DNA from: Bacteroidales bacterium
GTDB taxonomy: Bacteria; Bacteroidota; Bacteroidia; Bacteroidales; UBA4181
Assembly (NCBI GenBank): GCA_031264715.1
Contig: JAISDP010000284.1
Location: forward strand, 1-10,255
DNA: 10,255 bases
Direction of reading: 5' to 3'
Shown here: positions 1 through 6,959 of the stretch, piece by piece
Layout: each line of letters opens with the position of its first letter
Numbering within the stretch: the first letter of the stretch is position 1
Program-made: the position numbers and the translations under genes
Notes under the pieces: model-generated
The model's input: the letters and a program-made list of their open reading frames with translations, nothing else
Databases searched by the model: none
What the model was told of the DNA's origin: nothing

Positions 1-2606
1 ACTTCCATCGTGTAATCCCTGTCGGTCTGTTCCCATTTGCAGCGAACGGTACCGTAAGGCGATTCGTAGCTTGATTCGGCTGCCCGCACGTCGCCTGCAA
101 TTTGCGGATTGATTACAATCTCCCTGAAAGCGATGGAATTTTCCCGCTGACGGATTCCGCCCAAGCCGCCATACAGCCATTCCATCAGATGTCCCAGCAT
201 GAAATGATTGTTGGAGACAAAGCCGTATGCCTGCCACGATTCCGTCAGCGCTGTAGCTCCGTGAGCGAGTTGCCAGCCGTAGCCTGGCACGTCGTACCTG
301 CTGTTCATGTCGAAAATCACATCCGAGCGTCCGGCGTCCTCCAGCGCCCTAAGCACGTAGCGGTAACCGATATCGCCGGCTGTAAGCGCATTTCCGCGTC
401 CGCGGATATCGTCTACGAGGTTCTGCAAAATCGCTGCACGGCGTTCGTCGGGAACCAGGCCGGTGTACAGGGCAATGGCGTTTGCCGTCTGGCTGTTACG
501 TTCTATCTTTCCGGTCGTGGCATCGTAAAATGTCCTGGTGAAAGCCTTTTTGATATTTTCGGCAAGTTCTCCGTAGCGTGCAGCGTCGCCGGGCTTGCCC
601 AGCATCGAAGCCGTCCGTTGCATAATCGTGGCGTTGTAGTAATAAATTGCGGTCGCCGTAACCCCGTTAGCCGTCAACTGTGCATAACCCGGATGGTTGG
701 GACCGATATCAAACCAGTCGCCAAGTCCGTATGCTACGATATGATTGTTGGCTCTCGTTCCCAGATAGTCGAGATAGCGCTGCATCGCGGGGTAGTATTC
801 TTCGAGAAGCCGGCGGTCGCCATACCATTGATATATGTACCACGGACAGATGATAAAAGAGCTGCCCCATTCGGGCGTATCTTCAAAACCGTTGGCGAAA
901 CGGACATATTCGGGAGCAATGGTTGGGATGCATCCGCCGGGCAGTTGCGAGGCTCGCATGTCTTCCATTATTTTGGCGTACAGCCGCGACAGGTTATAGC
1001 GGTATTGCAAAGAGTATTGCATCAGGTGCGCCTGTTCCAGCCAGCCCAGTTTTTCACGGTGCGGACAGTCGGTGAGCACGCTTGCCATATTGCTGCGCAA
1101 CGCCCAGTCGATCAGCGAATGAATCTGGTTGAACATCGGCTTGGAACAGACAAACGAGCCTGTTTCGTCCGCCGAATTGCAGGTGTGCAAGCCCGTCAGC
1201 GATTCAATCTCCGGCATGTGGCCGGGATTGTCCCTGCCTGCGGGAACAGCGCCTTCCACTTCCACGTACCGGAATCCGTAGTAGGTAAACTGAGGCTGCC
1301 AGTGTTCGGTTTTCCCGCCGCCCTTTGCCGTATAGGAAAAATAGAACGGCTCGCCGGACGCCCCCTGAGCGAACGTGCTGTCGTTCTTCAACAGTTCAGC
1401 CGGGTGAAACCGGATGGTCCCGCCTTTTTCCGACTTGAGCGAAACGCGGATTATTCCCGAAAAGTTCTGTCCCAGGTCATATACCCATCTTCCTTTTGAA
1501 TTTCTATACAGTCTGACCGGCGGGATTTCGGAATGAAACACAAGAGGCGTGGCGCGCTGAACGCTTAATGTTCCCGGATAACCGGTCGGGACGGCTTTGT
1601 TCCACGATGCGTCGTTAAATCCGGGCTTTGTCCATCCTTCCTGAAACAGTCCGGCGTCATAGTCCTCTCCCCCGTAGATGCTGGAGAAAACGATGGGACT
1701 TCCCGTCGCTTTCCATGATGTGTCGGACATAATTTCACCGGTCGTGCCGTCGGCATATTCAATGTGGAGGAGTAATTTCATTTTCGGCGCTCCGTGGGAA
1801 ATAATCAGTTTCAGATACCTGTCGAGCGGGATATTGTAGAAGCCGTTGCCCAGCATCACTCCCAGCGCGTTTTCACCCGTCTGCAGGCAGGCGGTGACGT
1901 CAAACACCGCATACAGCGCATGTTTGTCGTAGTTTGTCCATCCGGCGTCCAGGAAATGATTGCCCACTTTTTCACCGTTCAGGAAAAGGTCGAAGTGTCC
2001 AAGTCCGGCAACGCAGGCTATAGCCCGTTTGACCTGCTTTTGCAGGGTAAACGATTTGCGCAGTTGCGGCAGTCTGTAAAAACCGATGCTTCGTTCGCCC
2101 ATGGTCCTGCGAATTTCGTCGAAGTCAAGCCGTGCCGGTACGGTGTATCCTTCCCTGCTGTCCTTTTCCAGCGCAATCCATCCGGCTTTGCCCCAATTTT
2201 CCGCATCTGCCGGTCCCGTGGTAAACGTCTGCACCATACTCCATTCCGACTGCCGGTCTTTTTTGTCCCAGGCGCGAACTTTCCAGTAATAGACTGTAAA
2301 CGGTTTCAGCCTCTTTCCGGCAAACGGCGTCAAAACGGACTGCGACGAAATTACCTTGCCGCTGTTCCAACTGTTTCCGTTATCCTGCCCCAGCGTTTCA
2401 GGCGTGTCGGACACCAGAATCTGATATGCCGACTGGATAAAACCGCGCTCTTCGGAATAGGTTTTCCAGCTGAAACAGGGTCGCTGTATATCAATCCCGA
2501 CCGGATTTTCTTCCTGCTCGCAAGTCAGTCCGTACAGCGAAAATACCGGCGCCGCCGATACGGATACCGCATACAGCGCCAACAGTAAAATGATACTCTT
2601 CTTCAT
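1..2606 (-). CDS. Secreted alpha-L-rhamnosidase, GH78 family (3' end outside window)
   Basis: This gene predicts a glycoside hydrolase that releases terminal alpha-L-rhamnose from plant or microbial glycans, probably in the periplasm or at the cell surface. The frame is open from ATG 2606 to the window edge (868 codons), so the C-terminus is missing. Residues 1-19 form a signal peptide (KK, then a hydrophobic stretch ending SVSAA). There is no lipobox Cys. An Ig/fibronectin-like N-terminal module follows (about 25-120, with WNSGKV and YYWKVRAWD). Next are a galactose-binding-like Bac_rhamnosid_N region (about 145-330), a concanavalin-like part, and the six-hairpin catalytic barrel (about 450-800). 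The barrel holds the family motif DCPHREKLGW, with D513 and E518 matching the GH78 acid-site residues, GDWFD at 630-633, and GATALTESW with E789 in the place of the catalytic base. The identification rests on motif recognition. The exact substrate is unknown, and no SusC/SusD pair is in view. The start is supported by the signal peptide and by a -7 box about 44 bp upstream. Confidence 0.95.
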   Translation of the reverse strand, partial: MKKSIILLLALYAVSVSAAPVFSLYGLTCEQEENPVGIDIQRPCFSWKTYSEERGFIQSAYQILVSDTPETLGQDNGNSWNSGKVISSQSVLTPFAGKRLKPFTVYYWKVRAWDKKDRQSEWSMVQTFTTGPADAENWGKAGWIALEKDSREGYTVPARLDFDEIRRTMGERSIGFYRLPQLRKSFTLQKQVKRAIACVAGLGHFDLFLNGEKVGNHFLDAGWTNYDKHALYAVFDVTACLQTGENALGVMLGNGFYNIPLDRYLKLIISHGAPKMKLLLHIEYADGTTGEIMSDTSWKATGSPIVFSSIYGGEDYDAGLFQEGWTKPGFNDASWNKAVPTGYPGTLSVQRATPLVFHSEIPPVRLYRNSKGRWVYDLGQNFSGIIRVSLKSEKGGTIRFHPAELLKNDSTFAQGASGEPFYFSYTAKGGGKTEHWQPQFTYYGFRYVEVEGAVPAGRDNPGHMPEIESLTGLHTCNSADETGSFVCSKPMFNQIHSLIDWALRSNMASVLTDCPHREKLGWLEQAHLMQYSLQYRYNLSRLYAKIMEDMRASQLPGGCIPTIAPEYVRFANGFEDTPEWGSSFIICPWYIYQWYGDRRLLEEYYPAMQRYLDYLGTRANNHIVAYGLGDWFDIGPNHPGYAQLTANGVTATAIYYYNATIMQRTASMLGKPGDAARYGELAENIKKAFTRTFYDATTGKIERNSQTANAIALYTGLVPDERRAAILQNLVDDIRGRGNALTAGDIGYRYVLRALEDAGRSDVIFDMNSRYDVPGYGWQLAHGATALTESWQAYGFVSNNHFMLGHLMEWLYGGLGGIRQRENSIAFREIVINPQIAGDVRAAESSYESPYGTVRCKWEQTDRDYTME

Positions 2607-2649
2607 TGTCTTTTCTTTGTTATCTTAGTTAAAAATTGAAATTCACAGG

Positions 2650-2657
2650 CAAAAGTA
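2650..2657 (-). promoter_or_regulatory. Predicted -7 promoter box for the rhamnosidase gene
   Basis: Read on the minus strand this is TACTTTTG, an exact match to the Bacteroidota -7 consensus TAnnTTTG. Transcription would start near 2644, giving a leader of roughly 38 nt before ATG 2606. That leader is A-rich just before the start codon and has no Shine-Dalgarno sequence, as is common in this phylum. No TTTG lies at the usual 19-21 bp upstream spacing. The nearest (2676-2673) is 15 bp away, inside the tandem repeat, so activation by a bound protein is possible (inference). Confidence 0.6.
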
Positions 2658-2664
2658 ATCATTT

Positions 2665-2712
2665 TTTATCCACAAATTGACACGAATTCTTATCCACAAA
2701 TTAACGCAAATT
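2665..2712. repeat. Two-copy 24-bp tandem repeat containing two perfect DnaA-box sequences
   Basis: Copies at 2665-2688 and 2689-2712 match at 20 of 24 positions. On the minus strand each copy is a 10-bp half AATTYGYGTY followed by a 14-bp half AATTTGTGGATAAR, so the core AATTYGYG occurs four times in 48 bp. On the plus strand this places TTATCCACA, identical to the DnaA-box consensus, at 2666-2674 and 2690-2698, 24 bp apart in the same orientation. The block lies 7 bp upstream of the rhamnosidase -7 box. It could be a regulator operator, a dispersed intergenic repeat or a DnaA-binding site. The sequence alone does not decide between these. Confidence 0.85.
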
Positions 2713-2847
2713 GCCGTGTGGCGAATAAGACAGAACCGGGCAATACTTCTTTCCCTTCGCAGTTGTTGAAAATTACATAAATTGCATAAAATAAGAATGA
2801 AACACGGCCCTGTTTATTCATCCATTCAACCATCCATCAATGAGCAA

Positions 2848-4221
2848 TTAAATCCCGTATTTTTTCATTTTTTCGTACAATGTCGAACGGTTGATCCCCA
2901 ATTTCCGGGCGGCGTCGCTCACATTTCCGGCGCTGTACCGCAAGGCTGCCTGTATGATGCGCCGTTCGTTTTCCTCGAGATTAAAACTCTCCGGGACAGA
3001 TGCCGGCGCCGCTTTCCTGTCTCCCGGCGTAATATCGTCAATTGTGTCGCTGTCGGCGAGGATAACGGCTTTTTCAATGGCGTGTTTCAACTCGCGGATG
3101 TTTCCGGGCCAGTTTCCACGGGTCAGGCTGGCGATGGCCGCATCCGAAAGACGTATGCTTTTAGCGTATTTGAGATGATAACGGTCGACGAAAAAATTGG
3201 CCAGCCCGGGGATGTCCTCCCTCCGGCTGCGCAGGGGCGGGATTTCGATCACAATGGTATTGAGGCGATAGAACAGGTCCTTACGGAAAAGGCCTTCGTC
3301 CACCAGGCGATGTATATCCGCATTGGTGGCGCAAACCAGGCGGACATCCACATTTACGGGATGAAGCGCCCCTACCGGAATTACCTGCCTGTTTTGCAGC
3401 ACGGCCAGCAATTTCTGCTGCATCGCCGGCGAAAGGTTTCCGATCTCGTCCAGGAAAAGCGTACCGCCCGACGCCAGTTCGAAACGTCCGGCTTTGTTGG
3501 TTTTAGCATCGGTGAAAGCGCCTTTGCGGTAACCGAACAGTTCGCTCTCGAACAGCGACTCGGCGATGCTGCCCATGTCGATAGACACGAAAATATCCGT
3601 CCGGCGGGCAGACAGACGGTGTATTTCGCGTGCCAGCACTTCTTTTCCCGTGCCGTTTTCGCCCAATAGCAGCACGTTGGCGCCGGTGGGCGCTACTTTT
3701 TCGATCATTCGGTACACTTCGGCCATAACCGGCGAAACGCCGCGATAAAATGCATGTTGCCGGTCGATGTCATCGGCAAGGTGTTCCTGCTTCTGCTGCA
3801 GCGTGTCGATCTTGCGCCTGGAGCAATGCAGGCGGTATGCGCTTTGAATGGCGGAAAGTATCTTTTCATTGTCCCACGACTTGAGGATAAAGTCGACGGC
3901 GCCGTTCTTGATTCCCCGTACGGCCGGCTCCACGTCGCTGTACGCCGTGATGAGCACTACCGACGGCGCCGGCTTACGCTCCAGGATACGCCCCATCCAG
4001 TACAGTCCTTCGTTGCCGGTGGGCGTTTCCGTACCGAAATTCATATCGAGCAGTACCAGGTCGTATTCGCGCGTATCAAGCTGGCGCAACAGTTTTCGCG
4101 GGTGACGGAGCGTATCGATATGTCCGAAAACATCGCTCAGCAACATCCGCAAAGCAATCAACAACTCCTCGTTGTCATCAACGATCAGTATGGAACCGGG
4201 TTTGGGATTCAAATTATTCAA
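2848..4221 (-). CDS. NtrC-type sigma-54-dependent response regulator (receiver-AAA+-Fis HTH)
   Basis: This is a cytoplasmic transcription activator that would drive sigma-54 RNA polymerase after phosphorylation by a sensor kinase. Numbering here counts from the first open TTG at 4263, and 4221 is codon 15 on that scale. The receiver spans about 24-140: acidic pair D29-D30, phospho-acceptor D73 (LLDMNF), T106, K128. The AAA+ domain has Walker A GENGTGKE (201-208), the sigma-54-contact loop GAFTDA (248-253, canonical GAFTGA), Walker B GGTLFLDE (266-273) and FRKDLFYRLN. A Fis-type helix-turn-helix ends the protein (NVSDAARKLGINRSTLYEKMKKYGI region). TTG 4263 overlaps a -7 promoter box and would lie upstream of the mRNA start. 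I therefore prefer TTG 4221; TTG 4212 is also possible. Both leave the receiver intact. The gene follows the permease by about 125 bp. No histidine kinase gene follows, although one is usual in this family's loci. Confidence 0.95.
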   Translation of the reverse strand: MNNLNPKPGSILIVDDNEELLIALRMLLSDVFGHIDTLRHPRKLLRQLDTREYDLVLLDMNFGTETPTGNEGLYWMGRILERKPAPSVVLITAYSDVEPAVRGIKNGAVDFILKSWDNEKILSAIQSAYRLHCSRRKIDTLQQKQEHLADDIDRQHAFYRGVSPVMAEVYRMIEKVAPTGANVLLLGENGTGKEVLAREIHRLSARRTDIFVSIDMGSIAESLFESELFGYRKGAFTDAKTNKAGRFELASGGTLFLDEIGNLSPAMQQKLLAVLQNRQVIPVGALHPVNVDVRLVCATNADIHRLVDEGLFRKDLFYRLNTIVIEIPPLRSRREDIPGLANFFVDRYHLKYAKSIRLSDAAIASLTRGNWPGNIRELKHAIEKAVILADSDTIDDITPGDRKAAPASVPESFNLEENERRIIQAALRYSAGNVSDAARKLGINRSTLYEKMKKYGI

Positions 4222-4231
4222 AATTAACTTC

Positions 4232-4259
4232 GCCGGGCTTGCGAACTTACAAGCCCGGC
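4232..4259 (-). promoter_or_regulatory. Perfect 10-bp stem-loop in the leader of the response regulator gene
   Basis: GCCGGGCTTG (4232-4241) and CAAGCCCGGC (4250-4259) are exact reverse complements around an 8-nt loop. The stem starts 1-2 nt after the predicted -7 box and ends about 10 nt before the preferred TTG start at 4221. It would therefore form at or very near the 5' end of the transcript. It is not followed by a T-run on the minus strand, so it is not a typical intrinsic terminator for the upstream permease transcript. A role in mRNA stability or translation control is inference. Confidence 0.7.
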
Positions 4260-4260
4260 C

Positions 4261-4268
4261 CAAAGTTA
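4261..4268 (-). promoter_or_regulatory. Predicted -7 promoter box for the response regulator gene
   Basis: The minus strand reads TAACTTTG, an exact match to TAnnTTTG, in the 83-bp stretch after the permease stop codon. I found no good TTTG at the -33 spacing, so strength is uncertain. Its last three bases are the TTG that would otherwise be the longest start codon of the gene, which argues that translation starts downstream. The regulator can probably be transcribed independently of the permease. Confidence 0.5.
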
Positions 4269-4346
4269 CGGTTTATTCCGATTGGTTACACGCGACACCG
4301 CAGTTTCGACGCACAATTATAGACATGTCGTGTCCCTGTCGGATCA

Positions 4347-6653
4347 CTACATTTTAATCGCCTTTACCGGATTTTCGCGGCTTGTTGTGTACACTTTTCC
4401 TCCTACACAGAGAACGATAACCATCATCAGTGCGAGCAGTATCGATACGTAAATCCAGGCGCTGATCTCCGTCCGGACGACATAACTGTCGAGCCAGCGC
4501 TTCATGATGACGTATCCCGCCGGAAACGCGATCAGGGCTCCGACGGCAAGCAAAGCCAGATATTCTTTGAAAAATATATCCAGAATATCCTTTACCGTAG
4601 CTCCGTTTATCTTGCGGACGGCAATTTCCATGCGGCGTTCCTCGCAGGTGAGCGAGACAATCGAGACGAATCCGAAAACGCATACAATCACGCATATCAG
4701 CGAAACCAGGGTAAGGATTTTGAGCAGAGTGTTTTCCGATTTCAGATACACGTTGTATTCGTCCTCCGTATTGCGGATGTCTCTCTGGCTTTGAGGATAT
4801 TCTTTCCTGAATATCTCTTCGATTTTATCGCGACACGTTTCCCATGTGCCTTCGCGGAACTTGAACAGCGTCCAGGGCGTCTCCGGTTTCCGCGCCCATC
4901 TGAAGGCCTCGGCATGATGATAAAAATGCGGCGGAACGGAGACTGTAGGCGCGGCATTGTATGCGTTTTTCATCACACCTTTCACCCTGAATCCACTGCC
5001 AAATGATTTCCCGACCGCGCTCTTCCACCCGAAAGCTTTTGCCGCCGATTCGTTGATCACAACGTCTCCTCTTTTGTCGTCGCTGTCGTTCAGCATCTCT
5101 CCCTCCACCATTTCAAGCTCATAGTGCTTGAAATACTGTTCCGACATGTTCATCTGCGATATATTCACATATTCCAGGTTTTCCGGCTTATCGTCCCAGG
5201 TATCGACAGACATTGCCATCATGTACCGCCGCGGCGTCAGAGGCGGGTGACCCGTAACGGTTTCCGTTATTTCGGGTATCTGCCGCAATTTATCGCGCAC
5301 TATATCCGCGTCGACATCATAAGACACGACACATCCGCGGTTTTTGAATGAAAAGCCCAAATCGGTATGGTGCAGGTGATACATTTGTTTTAAAATGACT
5401 GTAGTACAGAATGTAAACCCGATACTGACAATCAGCTGCACCACTACGGAAACCTTCCGGAACGCTTTCCTGTTACTGCCGCGGATGCTTGCATCCAAAC
5501 TTCGGCGGCGGAATATGGCAAGCGCCGCAAGGAAAGCCAGCAGCGAAATCAGGATAATTCCGGCAATATATACCGACAGTTCAAGATATATTGGCGCGAA
5601 GCCAAGCCTGATCCTTGATATTTCGATAAACGAAGGCAATAATGCCCTCATTAAAAACAGTCCCGTCAAAAACGCGGCCGACAGCGACATCAAAAATTCC
5701 GCCGACAGAAGCATAAACAGCGACCTGTTCGACGCTCCGCAAATGATTCGCAGGGCAAACTCCCGCCGGCGCATCCTGAAACTGCCGGCAAACAAAGTCA
5801 AATGATTGAACAGCGTACAGACGATCAGCAGCAGGCCTGCAAAGGAAAAAATGACAATATGCTGGAATTTCACATCCCTTTCCACTTTCGGGTCCTTGTA
5901 GTGTACTTCGGTAATGGGGATCAGAGTGAATTGCCCAAGCTTTGTTATATTTCCTTTCGATACGGTATGTTCGTAAAGTTTTTGCCGGAACGCTTCCACA
6001 TCAATACCGGGATGCAGTTCGACCAGTGTTTCGTTGGCGTATGTGCCCCATTCCGGATTTTGGTCAAGCGATTCCAGAAGGTCGAACGGAAAATTGCTCC
6101 GCTTGGGCAGTCCCGTCACGATCGCGCAAACGGTTTTAACGGTTTTTCCATCGCTGAGCATCTGTCCAAGGGGATTTCCGTTTCCGAATATCCGACGCGC
6201 TTTCTCCTCGGTAATGGCTATTTTATTGCTTCCGGGAACAAGAAAATCCATACTCCCTTCAATGATTTTGACGTTGAATATTCTGAAAAACGAGGAATCG
6301 ATTTTAAGAGTTTCCGCCGGATATTCAACCTTGTTGAAGAACACTTCCTTAGCGCTATTGCGATCAACAGGAACGGCATTTGCTATTTCGGGAAACGCGG
6401 CTTTGAGATATTCAGCCAGGGGATAGGGAGTGGTTCTCGAATACCTGCCCGGTTCAAACATATTCGGCAAACCGACACAATATATCCGGTCGGCATTTTT
6501 ATGAAAGTTGTCGTAGGTCATTTCATACCGTATCCAGAGAGTTGCAAGGGCGAAACAGGCAAATCCCGATGCCAGCCCGACAATACTGATGAGCGTCTGT
6601 TTTTTGTATTTCCACAGATTGCGGAAAGCGATCTTTAAATAATGTTGTATCAT
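4347..6653 (-). CDS. ABC transporter permease with two FtsX/MacB-type modules
   Basis: This is an inner-membrane permease of the MacB/FtsX class (768 residues), a type common in Bacteroidota. These proteins work with a separate ATPase and often transmit force or export peptides and lipoproteins rather than carry out classic import; the substrate is unknown. The N-terminus IAFRNLWKYKKQTLISIVGLASG is typical. One membrane helix lies near 20-42, then a periplasmic MacB_PCD-like domain (about 50-265). Three helices form the first FtsX module (about 268-378, with RRREFALRIICGAS after the first). A fifth helix lies near 400-420, followed by a second periplasmic domain (about 425-645). The C-terminal FtsX module (about 650-760) carries EIAVRKINGAT, the usual post-helix motif. 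The protein ends RENPVKAIKM, also usual. The ATG at 6653 gives the expected N-terminus. No ATPase, adaptor or TolC gene is in the window. It starts about 20 nt past the SRP RNA U-tract without an obvious TAnnTTTG box. Confidence 0.95.
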   Translation of the reverse strand: MIQHYLKIAFRNLWKYKKQTLISIVGLASGFACFALATLWIRYEMTYDNFHKNADRIYCVGLPNMFEPGRYSRTTPYPLAEYLKAAFPEIANAVPVDRNSAKEVFFNKVEYPAETLKIDSSFFRIFNVKIIEGSMDFLVPGSNKIAITEEKARRIFGNGNPLGQMLSDGKTVKTVCAIVTGLPKRSNFPFDLLESLDQNPEWGTYANETLVELHPGIDVEAFRQKLYEHTVSKGNITKLGQFTLIPITEVHYKDPKVERDVKFQHIVIFSFAGLLLIVCTLFNHLTLFAGSFRMRRREFALRIICGASNRSLFMLLSAEFLMSLSAAFLTGLFLMRALLPSFIEISRIRLGFAPIYLELSVYIAGIILISLLAFLAALAIFRRRSLDASIRGSNRKAFRKVSVVVQLIVSIGFTFCTTVILKQMYHLHHTDLGFSFKNRGCVVSYDVDADIVRDKLRQIPEITETVTGHPPLTPRRYMMAMSVDTWDDKPENLEYVNISQMNMSEQYFKHYELEMVEGEMLNDSDDKRGDVVINESAAKAFGWKSAVGKSFGSGFRVKGVMKNAYNAAPTVSVPPHFYHHAEAFRWARKPETPWTLFKFREGTWETCRDKIEEIFRKEYPQSQRDIRNTEDEYNVYLKSENTLLKILTLVSLICVIVCVFGFVSIVSLTCEERRMEIAVRKINGATVKDILDIFFKEYLALLAVGALIAFPAGYVIMKRWLDSYVVRTEISAWIYVSILLALMMVIVLCVGGKVYTTSRENPVKAIKM

Positions 6654-6672
6654 GTTTTACACTGTTGAAAAC

Positions 6673-6776
6673 AAAAAAGGGTAAGCTTACTGTATCGCAC
6701 CGCTACAACCATCTGCCTTTGCTGCCTTCCGGCCCTGGAGGGTTCAATGGGAGCTGGTCGTACAGGACTTACCCGG
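6673..6776 (-). ncRNA. ffs: Signal recognition particle RNA, small bacterial type (4.5S-like)
   Basis: The minus strand carries the conserved SRP core CAGGGCCGGAAGGCAGC followed by AAAGGCAGATG. This is the GGAA-tetraloop hairpin and the asymmetric internal loop bound by Ffh. The ends close on each other: GGGTAAG (6774-6768) pairs with CTTACCC (6685-6679), and inside that CTGTA pairs with TACAG, giving the long hairpin of about 100 nt expected of the small type. Six T residues (6678-6673) follow the closing stem and probably end transcription. The RNA works with Ffh and FtsY to target membrane and secreted proteins to the translocon. The 5' end is estimated from the -7 box and the 3' end from the T-run, so each may be off by a few bases. 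Confidence 0.95.
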
Positions 6777-6779
6777 CGA

Positions 6780-6787
6780 CAAAGATA
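6780..6787 (-). promoter_or_regulatory. Predicted -7 promoter box of the SRP RNA
   Basis: The minus strand reads TATCTTTG, an exact TAnnTTTG match, placed 5-6 nt before the first paired base of the SRP RNA. A TTAG that resembles the TTTG -33 element lies 19 bp further upstream. Position and match together make this the most convincing promoter on the minus strand. Confidence 0.75.
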
Positions 6788-6865
6788 CGCAAAAATTCCA
6801 AACGTCCTAATATCTATTGCAAAAAATGATAATAGAGTGGGAGAGAGGCGCCTGCACTGTGCGAG

Positions 6866-6898
6866 CCGGAAAACTGATTCATAAAATTAGTTTTCCGG
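6866..6898. repeat. Perfect 10-bp inverted repeat upstream of the DUF4199 promoter
   Basis: CCGGAAAACT (6866-6875) and AGTTTTCCGG (6889-6898) are exact reverse complements around a 13-nt loop, followed on the plus strand by TTTTC. It sits between the divergent SRP RNA and DUF4199 promoters, its right arm ending 23 bp before the -7 box, so it abuts or overlaps the -33 region. No gene on either strand clearly needs a terminator here. It may be an operator or an orphan terminator-like hairpin. The remaining sequence of the 306-bp gap between ATG 6653 and ATG 6960, outside the SRP RNA and the promoters, shows nothing else I recognise. Confidence 0.6.
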
Positions 6899-6921
6899 TT
6901 TTCGAACATGGTAAAAACAGC

Positions 6922-6929
6922 TATCTTTG
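6922..6929 (+). promoter_or_regulatory. Predicted -7 promoter box of the DUF4199-glycosyltransferase operon
   Basis: TATCTTTG matches TAnnTTTG exactly and lies 30 bp before ATG 6960, which implies a leader of roughly 24 nt. A TTTC resembling the -33 TTTG element lies about 18 bp upstream, next to the inverted repeat. No equally good promoter is seen before the later genes of the cluster, so this one may serve all four (inference). Confidence 0.7.
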
Positions 6930-6959
6930 CAGTTTAAAGTATAAAAATTAAAATATCTG

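Noticed and set aside
102..1499. Long plus-strand open frame of 465 codons
   Set aside because: It is antisense to the rhamnosidase coding frame, which has clear GH78 motifs. The plus-strand product has no recognisable domain, so it is a shadow of codon bias.
1794..2588. Plus-strand open frame of 264 codons
   Set aside because: It lies wholly opposite the N-terminal half of the rhamnosidase and shows no domain, signal or promoter of its own.
2641..2790. Possible replication origin (two DnaA boxes plus AT-rich stretch)
   Set aside because: Only two boxes are present, no clear unwinding element is visible, and the region also serves as a gene promoter. Kept as a finding about the repeat, not called an origin.
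2817..2840. Imperfect 8-bp repeats (TTCATCCA, TTCAACCA, TCCATCAA)
   Set aside because: They are degenerate and short and occur just past the response regulator stop codon. No function or clear repeat array can be supported.
2782..3669. Plus-strand open frame of 295 codons
   Set aside because: It overlaps the AAA+ and HTH coding region of the response regulator in antisense and resembles nothing known.
4322..4329. Palindrome GACATGTC after the permease stop codon
   Set aside because: An 8-bp palindrome is expected by chance at this length, and nothing else supports a binding site.
6654..6672. Sigma-54 (-24/-12) promoter before the permease as a target of the regulator
   Set aside because: I looked for TGGCAC-N5-TTGC-type spacing upstream of the permease and the other genes and found no acceptable match.
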